A stretch of 25,430 nucleotides of DNA from Clostridia bacterium (GTDB lineage: Bacteria; Bacillota; Clostridia; Christensenellales; CAG-1252), in the NCBI GenBank assembly GCA_017455385.1, contig JAFTBD010000062.1, positions 1 to 25,430 of the forward strand, written 5' to 3'. Within the stretch, counting starts at the first letter, position 1; each line of letters opens with the position of its first letter. The notes beneath the pieces are model-generated. The model was not told the DNA's origin. It searched no databases and saw nothing but the letters and a program-made list of their open reading frames with translations. Positions 15,721-23,167 of the stretch are shown one piece after another. Position numbers and translations under genes: made by a program.

Positions 15721-17664
15721 ATGGCAAACGATATCAAAGAAAAGTTCAGATCCATCGCCATCAAGGGAGAGGCGAAAAACGGCTACGTGACGGTGGTGCG
15801 TTACGACCGCAGTTTCATCGCCCGTATCATTCAGAACGACGCGGCGAAGCGCTATTACAGCGAGCTGAAAAATTACGCGCTGTCTTTCGGGATAAAGTCG
15901 CGTATCTCTTGGAAATTCGACACATTCTATCTCGGCAGGACGTCATTCGCCATCGTGAAGGTGAAAGGCAGGACGCTGTATCTCTATCTCTCCCTCGATC
16001 CGACTGGCTACGACGAGAATATCTACCACCATAAGGACGTCTCAGACGTCAAGACCTACGAGAACTGCCCGATGATGGTGAAGGTCAGGAGCGACCTCGG
16101 ACTCAAGAAAGCGAAAGAGCTCCTAAAAACCGTTGCGGAGGCTCGATCTCTCACGGAGGAGGAACGTCCCTTCGTGGATTACGAGGCGGAGCTTCCCTAC
16201 GAGGAGACGCGCACCCTCATCCTGAAAGGTCTCATCAAAGAGGTGGAGACTCGAATGAAGGAGGAAGAAGCCGAGCGCGTCATCGCCGAAGCGGAGAGCG
16301 CGGACGTCAATGACGAAGAAGCGGAATGGGTGGAATTCGAGGTGGACGAGAGCGAGGACGACGAAGGGGAAGAGGTGGAGTTCGAGCTCGCGGAAGACGG
16401 CGAGATCACAGAGATCCGCTACGACCGCAGTTTCACCGCGCGTATCATCCAGAACGACAAGGCGAAAGAGTATTATTCCGATATCAAAAATTTCTGTTTG
16501 GGGTTCCCCCTGAAGTCCCGCATTTCCTGGAAAGCGGACACCTTCCGCAAAGGGCGTTGTCCGTACGTGATGGTCAAGGTGCGCGGCAAGACATTGGTGC
16601 TTTACCTCGCGCTCGATCCGCAAGCCTACGACGAGAATATCTATCATCATAAGGACGTTTCCGACCTCAAGACCTACGTGAAATGCCCGATGATGGTGAG
16701 AGTCAGGAGCGACCTCGCCCTCAGAAAAGCCAAGATGCTCATCCGCGAGATGATGCAGCAGGCGGATCTCCACGAAAAGGAGATCGACCCCATCGACTAC
16801 ACGCTCGATTTCCCGTATGAAGAAACGGACGCCCTCATCGAGAAGAAACTCATCAAGAAGATCGTGCGCCGCGTGGGCATCCCCGCGGAAGGCGAGCTCC
16901 CCCCGGAGATCCCCGACGATGATGCCGAGGAAGTGGAATTCGAGCTCGCGGACGAGGACACCGAAGAGGTCGAGTTCGAGCTCGCGGACGACGAAGAGCC
17001 GCAAGAAGCGGAACCCGAAGAAGAGAATGAGGACGCCGCGGAAGAGGAAGACGAAGAAGGCTCGGATGAAGTGGAATTCGAGCTCGTCGATGCGTCTGAC
17101 GACATTTCGGGCGATATGGACGATTACGAAGAGCTGGATGCCGAGGGTCGTTACGTCACTTTGAAGAAGTACGAGCGTTCTTTCGTCGCCAAGATGAAGC
17201 AAGGATCCACCGAGCGCAAGGATCGTTACGCCGCCATCAAGTCCGAGATGCTCTCCTACGCAGGCGTCAAGGTGCGTTCGAGTTTCGCGGGCGAGACATA
17301 TATGTACGGCAGGCAACCCCTCCTCAAATCGCGCATCCGCGGGAAGACGCTCTGCTTATTCTTCGCACTGGATCCCGAGGATTATCCCGTCACCGTCTAC
17401 CATCAGCAGGACAAGAGCAAGGTCAGAGCCTACGTCGACACCCCGATGATGGTGCGCGTGAAGTCGGAGCTCGGAATGGATCGGGCGTTCCGTCTCATCG
17501 AGGAGCTCATTCGTCTTTTTGCTCTCGTTCGCGGGGAAAAGAAAAGTTATCGCGACGAATACCGTTTCGAGGAGACCGAGGCGCTCGTCGAGCAGGGGCT
17601 CATCAAGGCGCGTATTGTCACAGTTCCGCGCTACGAGGCGGAAGGTCTCTTAAAGAAGAAATAG
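15721..17664 (+). CDS. Uncharacterised acidic protein with three copies of one domain
   Basis: Not recognised as a named family; similar single domains occur in hypothetical clostridial proteins as far as I recall. The 647 residues hold three repeats of about 150 residues: roughly 25-180, 231-390 and 480-640. Each unit has RYDRSF or KYERSF with AxxxQ, then YYSxIKN or YAAIKSE, KSRISW (copy 3 VRSSF), a GR, KVRGKTLxLYLALDP, YHHKDVSDVKxY, PMMVRVRSDLGL, and a closing YEETxxLIxxGLIK. Acidic linkers contain five copies of VEFE(L/V): residues 204-208, 219-223, 405-409, 417-421 and 451-455. No signal peptide, membrane helix or known catalytic motif is seen. It has its own promoter and terminator, with spoIVA next downstream. 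Repeats 1 and 2 are more alike than either is to 3, suggesting stepwise duplication. Function unknown. Confidence 0.93.
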   Translation: MANDIKEKFRSIAIKGEAKNGYVTVVRYDRSFIARIIQNDAAKRYYSELKNYALSFGIKSRISWKFDTFYLGRTSFAIVKVKGRTLYLYLSLDPTGYDENIYHHKDVSDVKTYENCPMMVKVRSDLGLKKAKELLKTVAEARSLTEEERPFVDYEAELPYEETRTLILKGLIKEVETRMKEEEAERVIAEAESADVNDEEAEWVEFEVDESEDDEGEEVEFELAEDGEITEIRYDRSFTARIIQNDKAKEYYSDIKNFCLGFPLKSRISWKADTFRKGRCPYVMVKVRGKTLVLYLALDPQAYDENIYHHKDVSDLKTYVKCPMMVRVRSDLALRKAKMLIREMMQQADLHEKEIDPIDYTLDFPYEETDALIEKKLIKKIVRRVGIPAEGELPPEIPDDDAEEVEFELADEDTEEVEFELADDEEPQEAEPEEENEDAAEEEDEEGSDEVEFELVDASDDISGDMDDYEELDAEGRYVTLKKYERSFVAKMKQGSTERKDRYAAIKSEMLSYAGVKVRSSFAGETYMYGRQPLLKSRIRGKTLCLFFALDPEDYPVTVYHQQDKSKVRAYVDTPMMVRVKSELGMDRAFRLIEELIRLFALVRGEKKSYRDEYRFEETEALVEQGLIKARIVTVPRYEAEGLLKKK

Positions 17665-17700
17665 ATCAGCCATCCCTGTAATGATAAACCATATCGTAAG

Positions 17701-17730
17701 AAGCCGTCGGCTGAGGTCGTCGGCTTTTTT
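17701..17730 (+). terminator. Intrinsic terminator before spoIVA
   Basis: Stem AAGCCG/CGGCTT (17701-17706 with 17721-17726), continued after a T-T mismatch by two pairs, then a run of six T (17725-17730). It separates the triple-domain gene from spoIVA. Confidence 0.85.
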
Positions 17731-17754
17731 ATGCCGTGGCGCGGGAAAATGTCG

Positions 17755-17785
17755 TCATAATCCCGTTCCCACGGACGTATAAATT
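17755..17785 (+). promoter_or_regulatory. Sigma-E-like promoter of spoIVA
   Basis: TCATAAT (17755-17761) and CGTATAAATT (17776-17785) are 14 nt apart, close to the sigma-E pattern (ATA-type -35, CATACAnT-type -10, 14-15 nt spacing). spoIVA is a sigma-E gene in Bacillus, so the match is expected. A GGAGGG ribosome site lies at 17801-17806. Confidence 0.6.
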
Positions 17786-17810
17786 ACGGATAACGATCTT
17801 GGAGGGACGT

Positions 17811-19289
17811 ATGGAAGCATTTGATCTCTATAACGATATAGCTACGAGGACGGGTGGAGATATCTATCTCGGGGTGGTGGGACCCGTTCGTACGGGAAAG
17901 TCCACCTTCATCAAACGATTTATGGAGACGCTCGTGCTCCCCGCGATGGAGGACGTGAACCGCCGCAAACGCGCCACGGACGAGATGCCGCAATCGGCGG
18001 CGGGAAAGAGCGTGATGACCACCCAGCCGAAATTCGTCCCGTCGGAAGCCATCCCTTTGACGCTCGGCGACGGCATCGAGGCAAAAGTCAGACTCATCGA
18101 CTGCGTCGGCTATATGGTGGAGGGCGCGGAATGCGGCGCGGAAGAGGGCAAACCCCGTATGGTGCGCACGCCGTGGCAGGATGAGGAGATCCCCTTTGAG
18201 AAGGCGGCGGAGATCGGCACCGAGAAGGTGATATCCGAGCATTCCACCATCGGTATCGTTTTGACGCAGGACGGCTCGATCACCGACATCCCGCGCGCTT
18301 CGTACGTGGCGGCGGAGGAGAGAGTCATTCGTGAGATGACGGGGCTCGGCAAACCCTTCGTCGTCCTCTTGAACAGCAAAGATCCCACCTCGGCGGAATG
18401 TGTGAAACTGAGAGACGCGCTCGAGGAGAAGTACGGCGTTTCGGTCATCACGAAAGACGTATTGCGGATGGGCGAATCCGACCTTCAAGAGATCCTCGAA
18501 GAGATCTTGATGGCATTTCCCGTGAAGAAGGTCGATTATCGCATTCCGGACTGGATGCGCGCTCTCAGCGAAGGAAATAGCATCCTCGCGAATCTATTCG
18601 ATCGCATTCGGGAGAGCGCGGGAGAGGTCACGCTGATGCGCGACGTGAAGAAACTCTCCTCCGCGGCGGCGGACAGCGAATACTTCGAGGAGATATCGGT
18701 GGAGAGTATGGACGCATCCTGCGGCAAAGCCACCCTGACCGTAATGCCGAAAGCAGACCTATTCTATAAGGTCCTATCGGAAGAAACGGGTACGCCGATC
18801 GACGGCGAATACGGGATGATGACCTACGTCCGTTATCTCAGCGAGGCGGGCGAGGCGTATAAGAAGCTGAAAAGCGCGCTCGAAGAGGTGGAAACGACGG
18901 GCTACGGCGTGGTCGCGCCCTCTGTCGAGGAGATGGTGCTCGAGGAGCCCGAAATGTTCAATAAAGCGGGACGCTACGGCATCAGGCTCAGAGCTTCCGC
19001 ACCCTCTCTCCACATCATGCGGGTGGACGTTAACACCGAGGTGGAGCCCATCGTCGGGAGCGAACAGCAGGGAGAGGAACTCGTGAAATATCTCCTGTCC
19101 GAATTCGAGACGGATAAGAAGGGGATCTGGGAGACGAACCTATTCGGCAAGTCACTGAATATGCTGGTGAAAGAGGAGATGAACAGCAAGCTTACCGGCA
19201 TTCCCGAGGACGCCCGCGTCAAGATGCGCAAGACTCTCGGACGTATGGTGAACGAGGGAAAAGGCGGAATGATCTGTATATTGTTATAA
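17811..19289 (+). CDS. spoIVA: Stage IV sporulation protein A, coat basement ATPase
   Basis: Mother-cell ATPase that polymerises on the forespore surface and anchors the spore coat. The N-terminus reads MEAFDLYNDIATRTGGDIYL, then Walker A GPVRTGKST, then LIDCVGYMVEG in the Walker B region, and the C-terminus ends GGMICILL, as in known SpoIVA. With start ATG 17811 the protein is 492 residues, the same as in B. subtilis. The frame is open back to 17736, but a GGAGGG site and the family N-terminus fix 17811. A sigma-E-like promoter precedes it and a terminator hairpin follows. It stands as a single-gene unit next to the triple-domain gene. The stop codon lies in the left arm of an inverted repeat. 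Confidence 0.98.
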   Translation: MEAFDLYNDIATRTGGDIYLGVVGPVRTGKSTFIKRFMETLVLPAMEDVNRRKRATDEMPQSAAGKSVMTTQPKFVPSEAIPLTLGDGIEAKVRLIDCVGYMVEGAECGAEEGKPRMVRTPWQDEEIPFEKAAEIGTEKVISEHSTIGIVLTQDGSITDIPRASYVAAEERVIREMTGLGKPFVVLLNSKDPTSAECVKLRDALEEKYGVSVITKDVLRMGESDLQEILEEILMAFPVKKVDYRIPDWMRALSEGNSILANLFDRIRESAGEVTLMRDVKKLSSAAADSEYFEEISVESMDASCGKATLTVMPKADLFYKVLSEETGTPIDGEYGMMTYVRYLSEAGEAYKKLKSALEEVETTGYGVVAPSVEEMVLEEPEMFNKAGRYGIRLRASAPSLHIMRVDVNTEVEPIVGSEQQGEELVKYLLSEFETDKKGIWETNLFGKSLNMLVKEEMNSKLTGIPEDARVKMRKTLGRMVNEGKGGMICILL

Positions 19290-19358
19290 AAAAGCCGTTT
19301 GATAACGGTAGCACAACTTAGGGATCTTTGCTTGCAAGATCGACAAAAATTATAAACG

Positions 19359-19392
19359 AAGAAGTCGCCAATTCCTTTGACGACTTCTTTTT
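19359..19392 (+). terminator. Intrinsic terminator downstream of spoIVA
   Basis: A perfect 9-bp stem AAGAAGTCG/CGACTTCTT (19359-19367 with 19381-19389) is followed by T residues to 19392. A smaller hairpin GATCTT/AAGATC sits upstream at 19323-19341. Confidence 0.75.
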
Positions 19393-19471
19393 GCATTGGT
19401 TCTGTTTTAAATCATCATTCTTTTTTTTGATCTTTCAAAAGGATAAAAAGGAATGAATAAGATCTTTTGTC

Positions 19472-19527
19472 TTTTTCCGTTTATTCGGTCGACGTATATC
19501 AATACGCCTTCCCTCATAAACGAAAAA
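19472..19527. repeat. Nested inverted repeat in the spoIVA-galU gap
   Basis: TTTTTCCGTTTAT (19472-19484) pairs with ATAAACGAAAAA (19516-19527) with one bulge. Inside it CGTAT/ATACG around ATCA (about 19493-19506) forms a second hairpin. It could act as a terminator or structured RNA on either strand; no tail of T after a GC-rich stem is seen, so its role is open. Confidence 0.6.
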
Positions 19528-19600
19528 TCTTTCTGCGCCCTTCTCTCTGATTTGCACTACCTTATATCAAACGGCTTTTTATATTTATTCTAATAGCCTT

Positions 19601-20455
19601 TCAGAGTTTTGCGGAGAGGTCTTTCAGGTACGCTCTGACCTTATCTCCGAAGGGGGCGCGGAGCGCGAATTCCACGTTCGCTTGCAGGAAACCGAATTTA
19701 TCCCCGATGTCGTAGCGAATGCCCTTGAACTCGTAGGCGAATGCGCCCTCCGTCTTCAGGATGGAGCGGATGGCGTTCGCGAGGATGATCTCGCCGCGGT
19801 CGTAGGGGGTGTGGGCGAGGGTGTCGAACATCGAATAGGGCAATACGAATCTGCCGAGGGAGCAGAGATCGGAGGGGAGCTCCTCGATGGGAGGCTTCTC
19901 CACGATGTCCTTGATCTTCGCAAGTCCGTCTTCCATCTTGTCGTAGGAGATGACGCCGTATTTGATGGCTTCGATGGGCTCGCGGCGCTGACAGCCGACG
20001 ATGGTCTTGCCGCCCGTCCTGTCGAAAGCGTCGATGAGCTGCTTGGTGACGGGATAGTCGGGGCTGTACATGATGTCGTCGCCGAAGAGGACTGCGATGG
20101 GGTCTCCGTTCGAGAATTCCTTTGCGAGAAGGATGGCGCTGCCGTTGCCGTCCAGCACGTGTTGGGTGGCATAATGGAATTTCACGCGGGATAATAGATC
20201 GTTCAGCTCGTCGAGGGCGGGCTTTTTCAATGCGTCGTAGACCTTATTCGGTCCGAAATAGCGATTGATAGCTTCCTTGCCTTCGTTGACGATGATGAGG
20301 ATCTCTTCCGCGCCCGAGAGGATCGCCTCCTCCACGATATAATGCAGGGTGGGCTTATCCACGATGGTCATCATCTCTTTGGGCACAGCCTTGGTGGAAG
20401 GGAGAAATCTCGTTCCGAGTCCCGCGGCGGGGATCACTGATTTCTTGACTGACAT
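19601..20455 (-). CDS. galU: UTP-glucose-1-phosphate uridylyltransferase
   Basis: Makes UDP-glucose from UTP and glucose 1-phosphate for envelope polysaccharides. The N-terminal nucleotide-binding signature VIPAAGLGTRFLPSTKAVPK is followed by EMMTIVDKP; also VLFGDDIMY near residue 120, DIVEKPP, and GIRYDIGDKFGFLQANVEF near the end. The 284 residues are normal. The frame extends upstream to 20602, but AAGGAGG sits just before the ATG at complement 20453-20455 and fixes the start. It is the last gene of the ABC exporter operon, 10 nt after the ATPase gene, which fits supply of the sugar donor for the exported polymer. Confidence 0.97.
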   Translation of the reverse strand: MSVKKSVIPAAGLGTRFLPSTKAVPKEMMTIVDKPTLHYIVEEAILSGAEEILIIVNEGKEAINRYFGPNKVYDALKKPALDELNDLLSRVKFHYATQHVLDGNGSAILLAKEFSNGDPIAVLFGDDIMYSPDYPVTKQLIDAFDRTGGKTIVGCQRREPIEAIKYGVISYDKMEDGLAKIKDIVEKPPIEELPSDLCSLGRFVLPYSMFDTLAHTPYDRGEIILANAIRSILKTEGAFAYEFKGIRYDIGDKFGFLQANVEFALRAPFGDKVRAYLKDLSAKL

Positions 20456-20465
20456 AATAGCCTCC

Positions 20466-21257
20466 TTATTTTTCTTGCGAACAGTCCGCGATATAGGCGT
20501 CGCAGACCGTGCCTGCTTCACCGGACAGACGGATCTTGCCGTCTTTGATCCAGATGGCGCTCTTGCATAGGTTCCTGACCTGCGTCGCATCGTGCGACAC
20601 AAGGAGCAGGGTGGTGCCGTTCTCTTGGAGCGAAGCGATCTTTTTCGCGCATTTCTTTCGGAATGGCGCGTCGCCGACCGCGAGGATCTCGTCGATGATG
20701 AGGAGATCGGGCTCCACGTCCACCGCGATGGAGAAGCCGAGCCTCGCGAGCATACCGGAAGAATAATTCTTCAGCGGCATATTCATGAACTTACCGAGCT
20801 CCGAAAAAGCCACGATGCTGTCGTAGCGTTCCTCCATCTCCTTCTTGCTCCTGCCGAGGATGGCGCCGTTCAGGAAGATATTCTCCCGTCCGGTGGCGTT
20901 GAGGTCGAATCCCGCGCCGAGTTTTAGGAGGGGGACGACGGAACCGCGCACGACGACACAGCCGTCGGTGGGTTCGAGAATGCCGGAGATGATACGCAGG
21001 AGAGTGCTCTTACCGGCGCCGTTCCTGCCGAGGATGCCGACGCTCTCCCCGCGATGAACATCGAAAGACACGTGGTCAAGCACGTCGAGCTTCTGATAAT
21101 GCAGCTTGCCTTTCAAGAGCTTGATGAAATACTCTTTGATGCTGTCGATCCGCTCCCCGGGCATACGAAAATGCATGGAGACGTCTCGTACTTCGACGAG
21201 AGGAAGCTCTCTATTCGTGCTATCCGACAAGGTTTCGGGGGTGAGAATGTCTTCCAT
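20466..21257 (-). CDS. Polysaccharide/teichoic acid ABC exporter, ATP-binding subunit (TagH/Wzt type)
   Basis: ATPase that powers export of a lipid-linked polysaccharide. Walker A is GILGRNGAGKST, the Q-loop region follows (SVVPLLKLGAGFDLNATGRE, typical of the Wzt/TagH group), the signature is YSSGMLARLGFSIA, Walker B is LLIIDEILAVGD, and LLVSHD is the switch His. At 263 residues it lacks the C-terminal sugar-binding domain of long Wzt proteins. Partner permease lies 9 nt upstream and galU 10 nt downstream. Which polymer (teichoic acid, O-antigen-like or capsule) cannot be told. Confidence 0.94.
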   Translation of the reverse strand: MEDILTPETLSDSTNRELPLVEVRDVSMHFRMPGERIDSIKEYFIKLLKGKLHYQKLDVLDHVSFDVHRGESVGILGRNGAGKSTLLRIISGILEPTDGCVVVRGSVVPLLKLGAGFDLNATGRENIFLNGAILGRSKKEMEERYDSIVAFSELGKFMNMPLKNYSSGMLARLGFSIAVDVEPDLLIIDEILAVGDAPFRKKCAKKIASLQENGTTLLLVSHDATQVRNLCKSAIWIKDGKIRLSGEAGTVCDAYIADCSQEK

Positions 21258-21266
21258 GGCGGCTCC

Positions 21267-22091
21267 TTAAATGTAGAGAGGGATCTTCTTTTTAGAGAAG
21301 TGGAATATCACGTAGCCGAAGAGGAACATCCCGATCCCCCAAGCATAAATGATGGCGTGGGATAGGAGCGAGGGCACCTGTCCCATGACGAGGGAACGGA
21401 AATACGTGACGTAGTGATAGAGGGGATTGATCATGAGTAGGGACTTCGCCGTCGCGTGCCCTTCGATGAGAGAGAAGGAATAGAAGACGGGAGTCAAATA
21501 ATACAATAGCTTCTTGAAGACGGAATAGATATGCTTGATGTCGCGGAAATAGACGTAGGTCGTGGACAGAATGAAGGACACGCCGCAGCAGAAGAGGATA
21601 TACGCCGGAAGATAAGGGACGAAAGCCATCAGCATCGTCAGGTGGAAGCCGACGCCTTCTTTCTTGATGAATATCAGCATAACGATACACATCGCGATGA
21701 AGGAGAAGAAGAAATTCACCACCGCGGAAAGAACGTCGGCGACGGGGAAGATCTCGGGGGATATGCGCGTCTTCGTGAGGAGCCCGTGATTATTGACGAG
21801 GCTCGTCAGGGCGGTGGTCGTGGAGTTGTTGAATAAGTTGAACGCCGTTAAGCCGCTGAGGATGAAGACGGGGAAATATAAGCCGTCCGCGGAATTGCGT
21901 TTCAGGAGCATCGAGAAAACGATGGAGATGACGATCATGAAGAGCAAGGGGTTCAGAACGGTCCAAACGATGCCGAGCACGGAATTGCGGTACTGATTGC
22001 GCACGTTGCGGATCACCAAAGAAACGATCGTATTGAATGAACGTTTCGCCTTGATCTTCTTATCGACGGTCTCGATGTATTTCCTCTTCAT
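21267..22091 (-). CDS. Polysaccharide/teichoic acid ABC exporter, permease subunit (TagG/Wzm type)
   Basis: ABC-2 type membrane subunit of 274 residues with about six helices. The N-terminal stretch LVIRNVRNQYRNSVLGIVWT is followed by VLNPLL, the typical amphipathic start of TagG/Wzm proteins; TYVYFRDIKH and the late INPLYHYVTYFR are also family features. AAGGAG precedes the ATG (complement 22089-22091), and a consensus promoter lies upstream. First gene of the operon permease-ATPase-galU. Confidence 0.94.
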   Translation of the reverse strand: MKRKYIETVDKKIKAKRSFNTIVSLVIRNVRNQYRNSVLGIVWTVLNPLLFMIVISIVFSMLLKRNSADGLYFPVFILSGLTAFNLFNNSTTTALTSLVNNHGLLTKTRISPEIFPVADVLSAVVNFFFSFIAMCIVMLIFIKKEGVGFHLTMLMAFVPYLPAYILFCCGVSFILSTTYVYFRDIKHIYSVFKKLLYYLTPVFYSFSLIEGHATAKSLLMINPLYHYVTYFRSLVMGQVPSLLSHAIIYAWGIGMFLFGYVIFHFSKKKIPLYI

Positions 22092-22129
22092 GTAGCTCCT
22101 TGCGGCAGTCTCCGAATATGTATAGAGCT

Positions 22130-22159
22130 ATTTTATCATAATAAAAAATGCTTTGTCAA
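22130..22159 (-). promoter_or_regulatory. Sigma-A type promoter of the ABC exporter-galU operon
   Basis: On the minus strand TTGACA (complement of 22154-22159), 18-nt spacer, TAAAAT (complement of 22130-22135). Transcription would start near 22123, about 30 nt before the permease ATG. The short gap to 22236 holds only an AT-rich 6-bp hairpin (around 22188-22204) that may end the lipid kinase transcript. Confidence 0.8.
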
Positions 22160-22236
22160 TACCGACCCATCGAAAGGAGGGCTTATAAAAGCGGCACTTT
22201 TAGTTTGAGACAGAAGGGAAATCGTATGCGAATAAG

Positions 22237-23073
22237 TCAGGGCTTGATGAGATAGACGCGAGCTTTGTGCTCGGTCTTGAGCGCGACCACCTCGCCCGAG
22301 AGGCTGCGGCATTCTCCGTCCACGCAGAAAGGCGTGGGCTCTTTGAGATCGATGACGACGTTCTTCACCGAGAGGAAACGGATGTTCTTGCTCTTATAGT
22401 CTTTGCCCGTGCCGATAAAGAAAACGCGGAAGAAGGGGAAAAACATCTTGATCCTGCCCCAAATGCCGTCTTTTTTCGGCGCTTTGACGGTGATGAGCTG
22501 GAGCTCGTCGGTATTGTCGCGGTGCAGTCGATTGAAACGGAACCCGAAACAGCGCCTTGCATTGGAGAGCATGATGAGGGTGTAGACGCCCGACTCCGAG
22601 ATATCGCCAAAGGAGATATCCGCTTGGATGCGGTGCACCTTGTAACTTTTGAGAACTCTGGAGAAATAGGCGAAGACCTTATAGCGACGCTTGGTTTTCG
22701 TGCTGAGGGAGTAACCGATGTCGGTGAAAGAGCCTGCCGCCGCCACGTATGCGAAGTCGAGATCCGCGATGCGCCCCAGCTTCGCGAGCTGTGCGCCCCT
22801 ACGTTGTCCCTTGGCGGTCTCGTTGAAGGTGCCGAAAGGGAGGTAATAAATGTCGATGTCTTTATCACGGCAGAGATTGATCGCGTGATTGAGCGTGCCG
22901 TCCCCGCCGCAGACGATGAGCTTATCCACGCCATTCACGGAATAAGAGTCCTCTTCGTCGCGAATGTACTGCACCGTGACGGAGTCGCCCGCCGCGTATT
23001 TCTCGATCAATTCGTCTTCGCGCACTTTGGACGCATTCCCGCTCAAAGTGTTGACAACGAGCAAACAGTTCAT
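22237..23073 (-). CDS. Diacylglycerol kinase family lipid kinase
   Basis: Lipid or sphingosine/diacylglycerol kinase catalytic family, 278 residues. The glycine-rich nucleotide site is CGGDGTLNHA near residue 58, then LPFGTFNETAKG (usual PxGTxNxxA), and the C-terminal FCVDGE with conserved Asp-Gly-Glu. VVNTLSGNA at the N-terminus matches the family NPxSG start. Such kinases recycle diacylglycerol released by lipid-linked envelope polymer synthesis, which fits the neighbours, though the lipid substrate is not shown. ATG at complement 23071-23073 has a GAGGT ribosome site. Single-gene unit with its own promoters, divergent from the sugar transferase gene. Confidence 0.93.
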   Translation of the reverse strand: MNCLLVVNTLSGNASKVREDELIEKYAAGDSVTVQYIRDEEDSYSVNGVDKLIVCGGDGTLNHAINLCRDKDIDIYYLPFGTFNETAKGQRRGAQLAKLGRIADLDFAYVAAAGSFTDIGYSLSTKTKRRYKVFAYFSRVLKSYKVHRIQADISFGDISESGVYTLIMLSNARRCFGFRFNRLHRDNTDELQLITVKAPKKDGIWGRIKMFFPFFRVFFIGTGKDYKSKNIRFLSVKNVVIDLKEPTPFCVDGECRSLSGEVVALKTEHKARVYLIKP

Positions 23074-23094
23074 TTGACCTCACACGAAAAATGG

Positions 23095-23136
23095 ATTATA
23101 ATATATTATTATACATAGTGCAAGCGATTTATGCAA
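23095..23136 (-). promoter_or_regulatory. Two overlapping sigma-A type promoters of the lipid kinase gene
   Basis: Minus strand: TTGCAT (complement 23131-23136) with TATAAT (complement 23108-23113), and TTGCAC (complement 23118-23123) with TATAAT (complement 23095-23100), each with 17-nt spacing and a perfect -10 box. The divergent gene at 23168 has no equally clear promoter; CATACT at 23152 could be a weak -10. Confidence 0.7.
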
Positions 23137-23167
23137 CGATAATTCGTTACGCATACTGTTAGGGAAG

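Larger units (their letters stand above)
19285..19583. repeat. MITE-like inverted-repeat segment between spoIVA and galU
   Basis: Left arm TATAAAAAAGCCGTTTGATA (19285-19304) and right arm, read on the minus strand, TATAAAAAGCCGTTTGATA (19583-19565) differ by one A. Weaker likeness continues inward (GGTAGCACAA versus GGTAGTGCAAA). The roughly 300-bp segment is AT-rich against its neighbours and has no plausible gene. The left arm overlaps the spoIVA stop codon. No clear target duplication could be identified, so a mobile origin is inference. Confidence 0.65.

Noticed and set aside
17736..17810. Longer SpoIVA starting at 17736
   Set aside because: The extra residues overlap the promoter-like region, while ATG 17811 has a strong ribosome site and gives exactly the usual 492 residues.
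20456..20602. Longer GalU starting at complement 20602
   Set aside because: The extra 49 residues overlap the ABC ATPase gene and precede a perfect AAGGAGG-ATG start at 20455.
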